64,000 nucleotides of DNA from Xanthomonas hortorum (GCF_024339125.1 NZ_CP101417.1:2305001-2369000), one strand, 5' to 3'; positions 34,397 to 45,043 are shown, counted from the first letter of the stretch. Notes: generated from the letters alone by a model not told the origin. Numbers and translations: made by a program.

Positions 34397-35284
34397 ATGA
34401 CACAACGTAAAGGCATCATTTTGGCAGGCGGGTCAGGCACGCGCCTGTATCCGATCACCAAGGGCGTCAGCAAGCAGCTGTTGCCGGTGTACGACAAGCC
34501 GATGATTTACTACCCGCTGAGCGTGCTGATGCTTGCGGGTATCCGCGACATTCTGATCATCAACACGCCGCATGAGCAGGCGCTGTTTCAGTCGCTGCTG
34601 GGCGATGGCTCGCAGTGGGGCGTCAACATCCAGTACGCAGTGCAACCCAGCCCGGACGGGTTGGCGCAGGCCTATCTGATCGGTCGTGAATTCGTCGACG
34701 GCAAGCCGAGTTGCCTGGTGCTGGGCGACAACATTTTCCATGGGCATGGCCTGACCGAGACCTTGCGCCGCGCCGATGCGCGCGAGCAGGGAGCAACCGT
34801 CTTCGGCTACTGGGTCAACGATCCGGAACGCTACGGCGTTGCCGAATTTGATCAGCAGGGCAAGGTCATCGACATTGCCGAAAAGCCGGAAAAGCCACGC
34901 TCCAACTATGCGGTCACCGGCTTGTACTTCTACGATGGCAAGGCCAGCGATTATGCCGCTGCCCTGAAACCGTCGCCGCGCGGCGAGCTGGAAATCACCG
35001 ATCTCAATCGTTGCTATCTCGATGCCGGCGACTTGCATCTTGAACCGTTGGGGCGCGGGTACGCATGGCTGGATACCGGTACGCACCAGTCATTGCACGA
35101 AGCGGCCAATTTCATCGAGACCATCCAGATGCGCCAGGGCCTGCAGGTGTGCTGCCCGGAAGAAATCGCATTCGGTCAGGGCTGGATCGATGCCGAGCAG
35201 TTGGAGCGCCTGGCTGCACCGCTGCTGAAAAATGACTATGGCAAGTATCTACATGAGTTGGCTGTAAGAGGAGTAGTGCCTTGA
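34397..35284 (+). CDS. rmlA: Glucose-1-phosphate thymidylyltransferase
   Basis: 295 residues. The nucleotide-binding signature [20 protein letters not shown] is at residue ~11, with [11 protein letters not shown] and [11 protein letters not shown] downstream. All are diagnostic of RmlA. It joins dTTP and glucose-1-phosphate to dTDP-glucose and is the usual feedback point of the pathway. The ATG at 34397 is preceded by CAGGAG. The frame opens earlier, inside rmlB, but family sequence begins at [12 protein letters not shown]. It overlaps rmlC by four bases. Confidence 0.96.
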   Translation: MTQRKGIILAGGSGTRLYPITKGVSKQLLPVYDKPMIYYPLSVLMLAGIRDILIINTPHEQALFQSLLGDGSQWGVNIQYAVQPSPDGLAQAYLIGREFVDGKPSCLVLGDNIFHGHGLTETLRRADAREQGATVFGYWVNDPERYGVAEFDQQGKVIDIAEKPEKPRSNYAVTGLYFYDGKASDYAAALKPSPRGELEITDLNRCYLDAGDLHLEPLGRGYAWLDTGTHQSLHEAANFIETIQMRQGLQVCCPEEIAFGQGWIDAEQLERLAAPLLKNDYGKYLHELAVRGVVP

Positions 35285-35838
35285 AAGTAATCGAAACGCG
35301 TCTACCGGGTTGCGTTGTCATCGAGCCGGCAGTGTTCGGCGATGAGCGCGGGTATTTCTTTGAAACATGGAATGCAGAGCGCTTTGGCCAACACGGCCTG
35401 CCGACGCAGTTCGTGCAGAGCAACGTGTCCACCTCTGCCAAGGGCGTGCTGCGTGGTCTGCACTATCAGTGGCCGCGCCCGCAAGGTAAGTTGGTCAGCG
35501 TGCTCGAAGGCGAGGTGTATGACGTCGCTGTCGATGTGCGTCATGGTTCGCCGAATTTCGGTCAATGGGCTGCGGTGGTATTGAGCGCAGAGAACAAGAA
35601 GCAGTTCTGGATTCCGGAAGGCTTTGCGCATGGTTTTGCGGTGTTGTCCGAGCGCGCCGTTTTCAGTTATCTATGTACCGACGTGTATGTTAAAGAAGCC
35701 GACGCTGGCGTGCGTTGGGATGACGCGGCGATCGGTGTCGATTGGCCGATCAGCGACCCTTTGCTATCCGCCAAGGATGCCAATGCGCCGTTCCTGAGCG
35801 ACGTGCCAGTTGATCGATTGCCGGTGTATACGCCGTGA
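35281..35838 (+). CDS. rmlC: dTDP-4-dehydrorhamnose 3,5-epimerase
   Basis: 185 residues, cupin-fold epimerase. [34 protein letters not shown] and [14 protein letters not shown] are family motifs; the catalytic His lies in LRGLHYQ. The start is a TTG at 35281, within TTGA, overlapping the rmlA stop, and preceded by AAGAGGAG. The rare start and the overlap argue for translational coupling in the operon. Confidence 0.95.
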   Translation: MKVIETRLPGCVVIEPAVFGDERGYFFETWNAERFGQHGLPTQFVQSNVSTSAKGVLRGLHYQWPRPQGKLVSVLEGEVYDVAVDVRHGSPNFGQWAAVVLSAENKKQFWIPEGFAHGFAVLSERAVFSYLCTDVYVKEADAGVRWDDAAIGVDWPISDPLLSAKDANAPFLSDVPVDRLPVYTP

Positions 35839-36743
35839 TCACTCTGGTGTTTGGGGCGAACGGGCAGGTAGGCACTGAACTGCTGCGCGCACTGGCGGCC
35901 GATGGCGCGGTGCAGGCGACGACACGCAGTGGCCAGTTGCCTGATGGCAGCGCGTGCGAGACGGCGGACTTCGACGCACCGGAAGCTTTGCCAGCCTTGC
36001 TGGACCGGATTGGCCCTTCGCGTGTGGTCAACGCTGCAGCCTATACGGCAGTAGATCGCGCCGAGCAGGATCGCGATAGCGCCATGCGGGCGAATGCGCT
36101 ATCGCCTGGCGTCATTGCGGCATGGTGTGCTGCCCGTAACGTGCCGTTGGTGCACTATTCGACTGATTACGTCTTCGATGGCCAGGGCAGCGCACCCTAT
36201 CTGGAGGATGCGCAGACCTCGCCGCTAGGTGTATATGGCGAAACCAAGCTTGCTGGCGAGGACGCCATCCGCGCCTCCGGTGCGCAGCATCTGATTTTGC
36301 GCACGGCATGGGTCTATGCACCGCATGGTGCGAATTTCCTGCGCACGATGTTGCGTGTCGGCGCCGAGCGCGATGAGCTGCGCGTGGTGGCCGATCAGAT
36401 CGGAACCCCGACGCCCGCAGCTCTGATTGCCGATGTCACAGCGCAGTTGCTGCGCCAACGCAAACCCGACACCTCGGGCACATGGCACCTCACGGCTGCA
36501 GGACAGACTAGCTGGCATGGTTTTGCCGAAGCCATCTTTGAGGAGGCTGTCAGCTCCGGCCTGTTGTCGCGCGCACCGCGCGTGGTGCCGATCACCACCG
36601 CCGACTACCCGACGCCTGCGAAGCGGCCGGCGTATTCGCGGTTGTCGATCGAAAAACTGCAGCGCGATTTCGACATCGTATTGCCGGAATGGCAGCTTGG
36701 CTTGCAGCGCGTGATTGCCGAAATCGCCGCTGCCAAACAGTAA
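35835..36743 (+). CDS. rmlD: dTDP-4-dehydrorhamnose reductase
   Basis: 302 residues, SDR. GANGQVGTELLRA binds NAD(P)H, DYVFDGQG is the substrate loop, and YGETKLAGED carries the catalytic Tyr-Lys. It completes dTDP-L-rhamnose. The start is GTG at 35835, overlapping rmlC by four bases. It is the last gene of the operon, followed by a bidirectional terminator at 36796. Confidence 0.95.
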   Translation: MITLVFGANGQVGTELLRALAADGAVQATTRSGQLPDGSACETADFDAPEALPALLDRIGPSRVVNAAAYTAVDRAEQDRDSAMRANALSPGVIAAWCAARNVPLVHYSTDYVFDGQGSAPYLEDAQTSPLGVYGETKLAGEDAIRASGAQHLILRTAWVYAPHGANFLRTMLRVGAERDELRVVADQIGTPTPAALIADVTAQLLRQRKPDTSGTWHLTAAGQTSWHGFAEAIFEEAVSSGLLSRAPRVVPITTADYPTPAKRPAYSRLSIEKLQRDFDIVLPEWQLGLQRVIAEIAAAKQ

Positions 36744-36795
36744 ATCGGCGACTCTGGTCGGTGGCGATAGTTCCATCGACCAGTGCAAGCCGCAA

Positions 36796-36829
36796 AAACA
36801 AACAGCCGGGAATCCCCGGCTGTTTGTTT
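36796..36829. terminator. Bidirectional intrinsic terminator between rmlD and xanB
   Basis: Two perfect 15-nt arms (36796-36810 and 36815-36829) with a 4-nt loop. The stem core is CAGCCGGG/CCCGGCTG. The arms end in A-rich (left) and T-rich (right) sequence, so it can serve both converging units. Confidence 0.88.
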
Positions 36830-36858
36830 ATGTGTTGCAGAGTCCTGCAAGCGACCGA

Positions 36859-38262
36859 TCAGGTGCGCCCGTAGGTATCTTCGAAACGCACGATGTCGTC
36901 TTCACCCAGGTAACTGCCGGACTGGACTTCAATGAGTTCCAGCGGCAATTTGCCCGGGTTTTTCAGGCGATGGGTCACGCCCAGCGGGATGTAGGTACTC
37001 TGGTTTTCAGTCAGCAGCAGTACTTCTTCGCCACGGGTGACTTCGGCGGTTCCGCTCACCACGATCCAATGTTCGGCGCGGTGGTGGTGCATCTGCAGGC
37101 TGAGCGTGGCGCCCGGCTTTACCGTGATGCGCTTGACCTGGAAACGCTGGCCCATGTCGATCGAATCGTAGGCGCCCCACGGACGATAGACCTTGCGGTG
37201 CCAGGTCGCCTCGGAACGGCCGGCCGATTTGATCTGGCTGACCACTTCCTTGACCTCCTGGATGCGGTCGCGGTGGCCGACCAGCACTGCGTCGTCTGTT
37301 TCCACCACCACCACATTCTCCAGACCGACCATGGCAATCAGGCGCGAGCCATACGCATAAGTGTTCTTGCAATCGAGCTGGATGACATCGCCGTGATGCG
37401 CATTGCCTTGGCCATCCTGCTCGGAGACGTCCAGCAGCGAGGACCATGAGCCAACGTCATTCCAGCCGGCATCCAGCGGCACGACGACCGCATCGGCAGT
37501 CTTTTCCATCACCGCATAGTCGATCGAATCCGACGGGCTGGACGCGAACGCATCCTTGTCCAGGCGGGTGAAGTCGGCGTCGCGCTTGCCGCCTTCCCAT
37601 GCCTTCTGGCAGGCATCGGCGATCGCGGGCTGGAACTTGCGCAGCTCTTCCAGGTAGCGCGATGCGCGGAACAGGAACATGCCGCTGTTCCAATAGTACT
37701 CGCCGCTGTCCAGGTAGCCTTGCGCGGTTGCCAGATCAGGCTTCTCGACGAAGCGCTCCACAGCGCTGACACCGGTGCCTGCGCCTGCCTTGATGTAGCC
37801 GTAGCCGATTTCAGGCGCGGTGGGCTTGATGCCGAAAGTGACCAGCTTGCCTTGCTCGGCCGCAGTGGCCGCCAAGGTGACCGCTGCCTGGAAAGCAACT
37901 TCATTCTGAATCACATGATCGGACGGCAGAACCAGCAACAGCGGATCGCCGCCGTTACGGGTGGCTTCCAGTGCAGCCACAGCAATAGCCGGAGCAGTGT
38001 TGCGGCCCTTGGGCTCGAGCAGGATGGCCGACGGCTTCACGCCAAGCTGCTGCAATTGTTCGGCCGCCATGAAGCGGTGCTCTTCGTTGGCCACCACGAT
38101 GGGCGCGTGCGCGGCCACCGGAGCCGAACGCAGCCAGGTGGCCTGCAGCATGCTGTGCTCGCCGACCAGCGGCAGGAACTGCTTCGGGTACGATTCGCGC
38201 GACAACGGCCACAGGCGCGTGCCGGAACCGCCGGACAGGATAATCGGAAGGACGTCGCTCAT
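36859..38262 (-). CDS. xanB: Mannose-1-phosphate guanylyltransferase / mannose-6-phosphate isomerase
   Basis: 467 residues, bifunctional type II PMI. The N-terminal guanylyltransferase has [20 protein letters not shown] and [14 protein letters not shown]; the C-terminal cupin isomerase has [13 protein letters not shown] and [13 protein letters not shown]. XanB makes GDP-mannose for xanthan and LPS in xanthomonads. Start ATG at 38262. It is followed on the same strand, 42 bp upstream, by xanA; the two are the classical xanAB pair. Confidence 0.96.
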   Translation of the reverse strand: MSDVLPIILSGGSGTRLWPLSRESYPKQFLPLVGEHSMLQATWLRSAPVAAHAPIVVANEEHRFMAAEQLQQLGVKPSAILLEPKGRNTAPAIAVAALEATRNGGDPLLLVLPSDHVIQNEVAFQAAVTLAATAAEQGKLVTFGIKPTAPEIGYGYIKAGAGTGVSAVERFVEKPDLATAQGYLDSGEYYWNSGMFLFRASRYLEELRKFQPAIADACQKAWEGGKRDADFTRLDKDAFASSPSDSIDYAVMEKTADAVVVPLDAGWNDVGSWSSLLDVSEQDGQGNAHHGDVIQLDCKNTYAYGSRLIAMVGLENVVVVETDDAVLVGHRDRIQEVKEVVSQIKSAGRSEATWHRKVYRPWGAYDSIDMGQRFQVKRITVKPGATLSLQMHHHRAEHWIVVSGTAEVTRGEEVLLLTENQSTYIPLGVTHRLKNPGKLPLELIEVQSGSYLGEDDIVRFEDTYGRT

Positions 38263-38304
38263 GAGCGGGGGAAACTCCAGTGCGTCAAGGTGGGGGAGGG
38301 TGAA

Positions 38305-39651
38305 TCAACCACGTAGCAGGTTGGAAATCTCTTGCGTACGCGTTTCCAGCAGGGCGGCGTCGCCGCGCGTTTCCACGTTCAGACGCAGCAGTGGTTCGGT
38401 GTTGGAACTACGCAGGTTGAAACGCCACTGGCCGAAGTCCGCGCTGATGCCATCGGTGTAATCCAGCTCGGGTGACAGCGACGCGTAATGCTCCATCACG
38501 CGCGCAACCGCGGCCTTGGCATCGTCCACCTTGAAGTTGATCTCGCCGCTGCAAGGGAACTTCTGCATGCGTGCTTCCACCAGATCTGCCAGCGAACGAC
38601 CAGACTGCGACACCAGCTCGGCAATCAACAGCCACGGAATCATGCCGGAGTCGGCGTAGGCGAACTCGCGGAAATAATGGTGCGCGCTCATTTCGCCGCC
38701 GTAAACGGCGTTTTCGCTGCGCATCTTTTCCTTGATGAAGGCATGCCCGCTCTTGCACAGCACCGGAATGCCGCCGCTGTCTTCAACCATCTCCACAGTG
38801 TTCCAGGTCAGGCGCGGGTCGTGCACGACCTTGCCGCCCGGCTGCTTGGCCAGGATTGCCTGCGCCAGCAGGCCGACCAGGTAATAGCCTTCGATGAAGC
38901 GGCCGCTGTGGTCGAAGAAGAAGCAACGATCGAAGTCGCCATCCCATGCAATACCGAAATCGGCGCCGTGTTCCTGCACCGCCTTGGCGGTGGCAGCGCG
39001 GTTTTCCGGCAGCAACGGGTTGGGAATGCCGTTGGGGAAGTTGCCATCGGGTTCGTGGAAGACGCGCACGAATTCGAAGGGAAGATGCGGTGCGAGCAGA
39101 TCGACGATCAGACCGGCGCCACCGTTGCCGGCGTTGACCACCAGCTTGAGCGGCTTGAGCGTGCTGCGGTCCACGTAGCTGAGCAGGTGCTCCAGATAGG
39201 CGGTCTTATCGGTACGGCTCTGTTCGCTCGCAGTGGGCTCACCCGGTGCGGCGGTATCGGCGGCGACAGTGTCGCGAATCGCGAACAGGCCGGTATCTGA
39301 GCTGATCGGTCGCGCCTGCTCGCGCACCAGCTTCATGCCGTTGTAGTCCATCGGGTTATGGCTGGCGGTGACCATCACGCCGCCGGCGGCCTTCAGGTAA
39401 TCGGTCTGAAAATAAACTTCCTCGGTGCCGCACAAGCCGATATCGATCACCTCGCGGCCGCTGGCGCGCAGGCCGGCCGAGAGCGCTTCCTGCAAGCCGG
39501 GGCTGGCCAGGCGCACGTCATGGCCCAGGACCACCGGCCCTTGATCCAGCTGCGCCGCCAGCGCCACGCCGATGCGGCGAGCCAAGTCCTCGTTGAGTTC
39601 ATCCGGCACGCGGCCGCGAATATCGTAGGCCTTGAAGGCGGGTAGCGTCAT
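38305..39651 (-). CDS. xanA: Phosphomannomutase / phosphoglucomutase
   Basis: 448 residues. The phosphoserine loop is TASHNPMDYNG, the metal loop DGDFDRCFF, and the sugar-binding loop GEMSAHHYF, all in the order of the alpha-D-phosphohexomutase family. It interconverts glucose and mannose 1- and 6-phosphates, feeding xanB and rmlA. The frame opens at a TTG six bases earlier; the ATG at 39651 (MTLPAFKAYDIRGR) is the known start and is preceded by AGGAA. Confidence 0.96.
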   Translation of the reverse strand: MTLPAFKAYDIRGRVPDELNEDLARRIGVALAAQLDQGPVVLGHDVRLASPGLQEALSAGLRASGREVIDIGLCGTEEVYFQTDYLKAAGGVMVTASHNPMDYNGMKLVREQARPISSDTGLFAIRDTVAADTAAPGEPTASEQSRTDKTAYLEHLLSYVDRSTLKPLKLVVNAGNGGAGLIVDLLAPHLPFEFVRVFHEPDGNFPNGIPNPLLPENRAATAKAVQEHGADFGIAWDGDFDRCFFFDHSGRFIEGYYLVGLLAQAILAKQPGGKVVHDPRLTWNTVEMVEDSGGIPVLCKSGHAFIKEKMRSENAVYGGEMSAHHYFREFAYADSGMIPWLLIAELVSQSGRSLADLVEARMQKFPCSGEINFKVDDAKAAVARVMEHYASLSPELDYTDGISADFGQWRFNLRSSNTEPLLRLNVETRGDAALLETRTQEISNLLRG

Positions 39652-39785
39652 GGGCAATTCCTGGGGTGGGGGACGTCCGAGTTTAGCGGCTGCGCCGTGT
39701 CTTGGGTGTGGCGGAATTGCGAACGGGGACAGGGAACAGTCAGCGGCTAGAATGGCCGCTTCACATCAGCGAGGCGAGGGCGGTG

Positions 39786-40517
39786 ATGCGCAATAGTGGA
39801 CGTGGTAAGGCAAGCGGCAAACGCTACGCCGATGCCAAGGCGGCGCTGGACGGGGTGCTGGCCGACGGCCAGACCCTGGCGGTGGGCGGCTTTGGCTTGT
39901 GCGGAATCCCGGAAGCGCTGATCGCGGCAGTGCGCGAAAGCGAAGTCAGCGGGTTGACCGTGATTTCCAACAACGCCGGGGTCGATGGATTCGGACTTGG
40001 CCAATTATTAGCCACCCGGCAAATCCGCAAGATGATTTCGTCCTACGTGGGCGAGAACAAGGAATTCGAGCGGCAGTATCTGGCCGGTGAACTGGAGTTG
40101 GAGTTCAATCCGCAAGGTACGTTGGCCGAGCGTTTGCGTGCAGGTGGTGCGGGAATCCCGGCGTTCTACACAGCGACAGGCTACGGCACTATTGTTGCCG
40201 ACGGTAAGGAAACCCGCGAATTCAACGGCAAGCACTATGTGCTGGAGACCGCGCTGCAGGCCGATGTGGCCTTGGTCAAGGCATGGCGTGCGGATACGGC
40301 CGGCAATCTGGTGTTTCGCAAGACCGCGCGCAATTTCAATCCCGCCTGCGCCATGGCTGGTCGCGTCTGCATCGCCGAGGTCGAGGAAATCGTGGCGTTG
40401 GGCGCGATCGACCCGGACCATGTGCATCTGCCCGGCATCTATGTCGACCGCCTGGTACTCAACGCCACGCCGGAAAAACGCATCGAACAGCGCACCGTGC
40501 GCGAAGGACAGCAGTGA
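39786..40517 (+). CDS. scoA: 3-oxoacid (succinyl-/acetoacetyl-) CoA-transferase, subunit A
   Basis: 243 residues, family I CoA-transferase alpha. [14 protein letters not shown] is the nucleotide/CoA-binding glycine-rich start, [11 protein letters not shown] follows, and the C-terminus has [19 protein letters not shown]. Together with scoB it moves CoA between succinate and acetoacetate, fitting the acetoacetate made by the tyrosine pathway elsewhere in the window. The ATG at 39786 was chosen because the upstream extension (from 39702) is not family-like. Its TGA overlaps the scoB start (TGATG). Confidence 0.92.
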   Translation: MRNSGRGKASGKRYADAKAALDGVLADGQTLAVGGFGLCGIPEALIAAVRESEVSGLTVISNNAGVDGFGLGQLLATRQIRKMISSYVGENKEFERQYLAGELELEFNPQGTLAERLRAGGAGIPAFYTATGYGTIVADGKETREFNGKHYVLETALQADVALVKAWRADTAGNLVFRKTARNFNPACAMAGRVCIAEVEEIVALGAIDPDHVHLPGIYVDRLVLNATPEKRIEQRTVREGQQ

Positions 40518-41158
40518 TGGCCTGGACCCGAGATCAGATGGCCGCACGCGCGGCGCGCGAATTGACCGACGGCGCCTACGTCAACCTGGGGATTGGCCTG
40601 CCGACACTGGTGGCCAATCACATTCCCGATGGCGTGGACGTGTGGCTGCAATCGGAGAACGGCCTGCTCGGTATCGGCCCGTTTCCCACCGAAGACGAAG
40701 TGGATGCGGACCTGATCAATGCCGGCAAGCAGACCGTCACCGCGCGCGCTGGCGCCAGCTATTTCGGTAGCCACGACTCGTTCGCGATGATCCGCGGCGG
40801 GCACATCGATCTGGCAATTCTCGGTGCGATGCAGGTCACAGAGCGCGGCGATCTGGCCAACTGGATGGTGCCCGGCAAGATGGTCAAGGGCATGGGTGGC
40901 GCAATGGACCTGGTGGCCGGGGTCAAGCGCGTGGTGGTGCTGATGGAACACGTGGCCAAGGACGGCAGCCACAAGATCCTGCCCGAATGCGACTTGCCAT
41001 TGACCGGCGTGGGCGTGGTCGATCGCATCATCACCGACCTGGCATTGTTCGATGTCACCGATGGTGGGTTGGTGTTGGTGGAGGCCGCAGAAGGTGTGGA
41101 GTTGGAGGAGCTGCGCGCCAAAACCGGTGTTGCATTCGTTGTGCAAACCGCAGAATAG
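40517..41158 (+). CDS. scoB: 3-oxoacid CoA-transferase, subunit B
   Basis: 213 residues, family I CoA-transferase beta. The catalytic glutamate lies in [14 protein letters not shown], the conserved ENG motif. [17 protein letters not shown] near the N-terminus and [20 protein letters not shown] near the C-terminus are also family features. It overlaps scoA by one base. It converges with the WbsX-RgpF gene across a 25-bp gap containing a hairpin. Confidence 0.94.
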   Translation: MAWTRDQMAARAARELTDGAYVNLGIGLPTLVANHIPDGVDVWLQSENGLLGIGPFPTEDEVDADLINAGKQTVTARAGASYFGSHDSFAMIRGGHIDLAILGAMQVTERGDLANWMVPGKMVKGMGGAMDLVAGVKRVVVLMEHVAKDGSHKILPECDLPLTGVGVVDRIITDLALFDVTDGGLVLVEAAEGVELEELRAKTGVAFVVQTAE

Positions 41159-41172
41159 TTGCGTTGCAATTC

Positions 41173-41197
41173 GCAGGGCGCCGTCAAGGCGCCTTGC
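41173..41197. terminator. Hairpin between scoB and the WbsX-RgpF gene
   Basis: A 10-bp stem (41173-41182 with 41188-41197, one G-T pair) and a 5-nt loop. It overlaps the last codons of the minus-strand gene. No long T-run is visible, so it may act as a weak bidirectional terminator. Confidence 0.45.
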
Positions 41198-43271
41198 GTG
41201 CATACCGGTAAGGCTGGGCTGATGGTGTTGTGATGATGCCCAGTGTTTGTTCGATCGTGGTGACGCGATGCCCCGAATGGGTCACTGCAAGACCAACGAA
41301 GCGCTCGATCGCATGTGCAAGGCTGCCATCGATTTGCCCCTGTTCGCTTTCAAATTCGCTCGCATGAAGATGCGCATCCAGCAATGGGCGTAACGCCTCC
41401 AGCCTTGCCCAGAACATGCTGCCGGAAGCAAATAAGCTATTTGCGTCCGGTGCATTCATGCCCGTGCGAACAGCAAGATAATCCAGTGCGTCAGCGTTGC
41501 CTCCGATAAAATCGATTACCGGTAATAGATGACCGTCAGGTGCCGCGAGACCGACAAGCGGATCGGTGGAGAATGCGTTCACGATCGCATCGACCCTCTG
41601 TGGCGCCAGCAATGCGTTGAGCATCTCGTCCCGCCATGCATTTCCGTCATCGCGATGGGTCGATTTCTTGGTATGCAGCTTCAAAACCAGCTGCACGTCC
41701 TCATCGAGTAGCCGGTTGGCCACGTGTAGGAAAGGCAGGATGTCGCGGCCACGATTTTCAAAGCCTTTCACCTCGGCCTGGATACCGCGCCGCTGTATGC
41801 ACTTATTGACTTCGATGACCTTCATGAGGTCGGTCGTGATGATGATGCGCAGCGGAGTTCCGCACGCCACGATTGCATCGAGCATCTCGTCCAGTACATC
41901 GAGATACCAGGCGTGCAACACCACGCATGCGCTCAGCGAACGTGCCTTCGTTGCAATTTCAGGTGCGCGCGTCAGCGCCTGTCGTGTTGCATCCAGCCAC
42001 GCATATCCCAGGCGTGCATCTGGTTCGAGTACCGCGCCTTCGGCCCACTCATTCCATGCATTGATGAACACCATGCGGTGTGCAGGCGCCACATTGACGA
42101 GGCGATGCTGCACAGTGCGTGATAGCCAATCACGATATCGGCGCGGGGATGCATGCAGGTAGATGCGTCCCTTTCCCGAGCGGCGCGGTTCGTTGTCCCA
42201 GCCTGGGTTTACACCTGGATATAGCGTGTAATCGCGCATCGGTCGTTGTTCCATGTCGCGCGCAAGTTCTCGCCAATCGAGCACGTCGCCATTGAAGTCC
42301 GGATTCACCAATCGCTGCCTGGCAGTGACCGAAGGTGGCGTACTCATATTGGGAGGGAATTCGACTGCCGCATCGAATCCGATGTCGCGCGGATCGGGAC
42401 GTTCGAAGCCTTGCACATAGGCAAGATGAATTTCACCGATGCCATTGTCACGGCACCAACTGCGCCAGCGTGTTGCGGTCTCGGCAGGCTCGGGCAGCAA
42501 ATGTGGCCGATAGACCAGCAACAACGGGCAGCCATCCACGCGCAGATATTTCGGGTTGCGCATGTATGTTGCGACGTGTGCGATAAAGGCCAGATCGTCG
42601 TCCGCGCTGTGTGCTTGATCGATCAGGATGTCGTCGCCACGCCCGTCCCAACGACGCGCCCATTTCTCATTTGCCCAGCAAAGGCAGAACGGCAAGGTGA
42701 TCGTGGTGTCTTCGTGCCATTGGGTGATCGGCATTTCCAGCAAAGTCTTGCCGGCGAACCAGTAGAAATAGAAACAAAAAGCACCAAGGCCGTACTCCTG
42801 TGCAAGGCGAGCTTGCTCGCGCATAACGAGAGGAGTACGAAGATCATAGAAGCCAAGATCAGCGGGAAGCCGGGGCTGTTGATGGCCTTCAAATTGTGGA
42901 AGCGCGCGGCTGACGTTGCGCCATTCGGTAAAGCCATTGCCCCACCACGCGTCGTTCTCTGGAATGGGATGGAATTGCGGCAGATAGAACGCAACCAGGG
43001 TTGCCGGAAGTATTTCTGGCAATGCACCCGTGCGATAAGGCACATGACCGATCGCCGGTTCGTCACTACGTGCTGCGGGGCGTCGCGAGAGGCCATGGTT
43101 TGCACGCCCGCGTACAGGCTCGGGTGCCCAGTCGGCATGTCGGTCCAGGAACCAACTGCGCCAGCGGTCGCGTGTTGCTTCACTCAGGGGAATTGCGCGA
43201 AATCCCGTGCGCAGCAGTGCGAATAACTGCGTGCGTACGCGTGACTGCATGGAGCGACCTGGTGTACTCAT
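41184..43271 (-). CDS. WbsX-type / RgpF-type glycosyltransferase
   Basis: 695 residues. The linker FRAIPLSEATRD (about 24-35) is followed by a WbsX domain from ~92 (AFYLPQFHPIPENDAWWG, FYWFAGKTLL, INAWNEWAEGAVLEP), then an RgpF-like domain from ~440 (NRGRDILPFL, LVLKLHTKKSTH, LFASGSMFWARLEAL). It is a paralogue of the last ~700 residues of the 1499-residue protein at 10814-15313. RgpF-family proteins make rhamnan. The start ATG at 43271 overlaps the ETF-QO stop (ATGA), so it is translationally coupled to a respiratory gene. The long upstream frame (to 44075) is a shadow of the ETF-QO gene. Its glycan target is unknown. Confidence 0.88.
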   Translation of the reverse strand: MSTPGRSMQSRVRTQLFALLRTGFRAIPLSEATRDRWRSWFLDRHADWAPEPVRGRANHGLSRRPAARSDEPAIGHVPYRTGALPEILPATLVAFYLPQFHPIPENDAWWGNGFTEWRNVSRALPQFEGHQQPRLPADLGFYDLRTPLVMREQARLAQEYGLGAFCFYFYWFAGKTLLEMPITQWHEDTTITLPFCLCWANEKWARRWDGRGDDILIDQAHSADDDLAFIAHVATYMRNPKYLRVDGCPLLLVYRPHLLPEPAETATRWRSWCRDNGIGEIHLAYVQGFERPDPRDIGFDAAVEFPPNMSTPPSVTARQRLVNPDFNGDVLDWRELARDMEQRPMRDYTLYPGVNPGWDNEPRRSGKGRIYLHASPRRYRDWLSRTVQHRLVNVAPAHRMVFINAWNEWAEGAVLEPDARLGYAWLDATRQALTRAPEIATKARSLSACVVLHAWYLDVLDEMLDAIVACGTPLRIIITTDLMKVIEVNKCIQRRGIQAEVKGFENRGRDILPFLHVANRLLDEDVQLVLKLHTKKSTHRDDGNAWRDEMLNALLAPQRVDAIVNAFSTDPLVGLAAPDGHLLPVIDFIGGNADALDYLAVRTGMNAPDANSLFASGSMFWARLEALRPLLDAHLHASEFESEQGQIDGSLAHAIERFVGLAVTHSGHRVTTIEQTLGIITTPSAQPYRYARKAP

Positions 43272-44917
43272 AGATTCTGGTAGTTCGGCCCGGAACCACC
43301 CTCCGGTGTGACCCAGGTGATGATCTCGTAGGGGTCCTTGATGTCGCAGGTCTTGCAGTGCACGCAGTTGGCGGCGTTGATCTGTAGGCGCTTGCCGGAG
43401 GGGCTGTTGGTATCTGCGACCATTTCGTAGACGTTGGCCGGGCAGAAGCGCGTGCAGGGGTTGTCGTACTCCTGCACGCAGCGGGTGGCGCAGATGTCGG
43501 TGTCGAGCACCTTCAGATGCACGGGCTGGTCTTCGTCGTGTTCGGTGGCGGCAAAGTAGACCGCCTGCAGACGATCGCGTGGTGCGAGTTCGCGCGTGCC
43601 GTAGTCGCGCTTGGGTTGCTCGTACTCGCCGATCTTGTGCAACGCAGACCAGTCCGGTTTGTTCTTCAGCGTCCACGGCGAGGCGCCCTTGAGCGCGGTT
43701 TCCCAGGCGGCGTTGAGCAGGCCGAACCATAGGCCTTTCTTGAAACCGGGCTTGATATTGCGCACTTCTTTCAACTCGGCCATCGCATCGGAGGCGCGCA
43801 GCTTTGCGTCGAAGCCTTGCGGGGCCAGTTGCGATTGCACCAGATGTTCGGCGGCCAGCATGCCGCTGCGGATCGCCTGATGGGTGCCCTTGATCTTGGG
43901 CACGTTGAGCAGGCCGGCGGTGTCGCCGATCAACAAGGCCCCGGGCATGTCCACTTTCGGCAGAGACTGCCAGCCGCCGGTGACGATCGCGCGTGCGCCG
44001 GCCGAAAGAATGCTGCCGCCTTCCAGCACCGACTTGATCAGCGCGTGGTTCTTCCATTGCTGGAAGGCTTCCCACGGCTGGTATTTGGGGTCGCTATAGT
44101 CCAGGCCGCTGACATAGCCGAGTGCGATCTGATTGTTGTCCAGGTGATATAGGAAGCTGCCGCCATAGGTGCGGTTGTCGGCCGGCCAGCCGAGCGTGTG
44201 CACGATCTTGCCGGGGCTGACGCGTCCTTCCGGTACCTGCCACAGTTCCTTGATGCCGATCGAATAGCCCTGTGGGTCGGCGTCGGCAGTGAGGTCGAAG
44301 CGTTTGAGCAGGCGCTTGGTCAGATGGCCACGGGCGCCCTCGGCCAGCACGGTCACCTTGGCGCGGATGTCGATGCCTGCGGTGTAGCCGGGCTTGTGCG
44401 ATCCATCCTTGGCCACGCCCATGTCGCCAATGCGCACGCCGATGACCTGGTCGTTGGCGTCATGCAGGGTTTCGGCGGCCGCAAAGCCGGGGTAGATTTC
44501 CACGCCCAGCGCTTCGGCCTGCGGTGCCAGCCAGGCGCACATCGCCCCTAAGCTGACGATGAAGTTGCCGTGGTTGCGCATGCCCGGCGGCACCACCGGG
44601 AACTTGCGTGCGCTGTCCTTGCCGAGAAACCAGAATTCGTCGTCGGTGGCGGCCACGCAGACCGGCGGCGGGTTGTCGCGCCAGCCGGGCAGCAGGGCAT
44701 CCAGCGGACCCGGTTCGATCACCGCACCGGAGAGGATATGCGCGCCGATGGTGCTGGATTTTTCGATCACGCACACGCTGATGTTCGGATCGAGCTGCTT
44801 GAGCCGGATCGCAAATGCCAGCCCGGCCGGACCGGCGCCGACGGTGACGACGTCGTACTCCATCACGTCGCGCTCGACCGTCTCTGACGCATGTGCGCCG
44901 ACTCCCGCTTCCGACAT
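43268..44917 (-). CDS. Electron transfer flavoprotein-ubiquinone oxidoreductase
   Basis: 549 residues. FAD motif GAGPAGLAFAIRLKQLD at the N-terminus; LSGAVIEPGPLDALLPGW; and a C-terminal 4Fe-4S cluster site with CATRCVQEYDNPCTRFCP and AANCVHCKTCDIKDPYEI. It passes electrons from EtfAB to ubiquinone at the inner membrane. Start ATG at 44917 (MSEAGVGAHAS); a later ATG at 44863 (MEYDVVTVGAGP) is also possible. It overlaps the downstream WbsX-RgpF gene by four bases. Confidence 0.93.
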   Translation of the reverse strand: MSEAGVGAHASETVERDVMEYDVVTVGAGPAGLAFAIRLKQLDPNISVCVIEKSSTIGAHILSGAVIEPGPLDALLPGWRDNPPPVCVAATDDEFWFLGKDSARKFPVVPPGMRNHGNFIVSLGAMCAWLAPQAEALGVEIYPGFAAAETLHDANDQVIGVRIGDMGVAKDGSHKPGYTAGIDIRAKVTVLAEGARGHLTKRLLKRFDLTADADPQGYSIGIKELWQVPEGRVSPGKIVHTLGWPADNRTYGGSFLYHLDNNQIALGYVSGLDYSDPKYQPWEAFQQWKNHALIKSVLEGGSILSAGARAIVTGGWQSLPKVDMPGALLIGDTAGLLNVPKIKGTHQAIRSGMLAAEHLVQSQLAPQGFDAKLRASDAMAELKEVRNIKPGFKKGLWFGLLNAAWETALKGASPWTLKNKPDWSALHKIGEYEQPKRDYGTRELAPRDRLQAVYFAATEHDEDQPVHLKVLDTDICATRCVQEYDNPCTRFCPANVYEMVADTNSPSGKRLQINAANCVHCKTCDIKDPYEIITWVTPEGGSGPNYQNL

Positions 44918-45043
44918 TGCTCCGCTCCCGTTGGCTCGATGGCTAACGCGCATTTTCCGGGATTCGATGTGACGGCGGCAAATCGGATCGATTCATCCGC
45001 ATTGCGCGGTGCCGCTCAGCGTGTGCGTGCTAGCGTTTGCCGC

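Noticed and set aside
43272..44075. N-terminal 268-residue extension of the WbsX-RgpF frame
   Set aside because: It is an Arg/Gly-rich shadow of the ETF-QO gene in another frame; the family sequence starts at the ATG at 43271.
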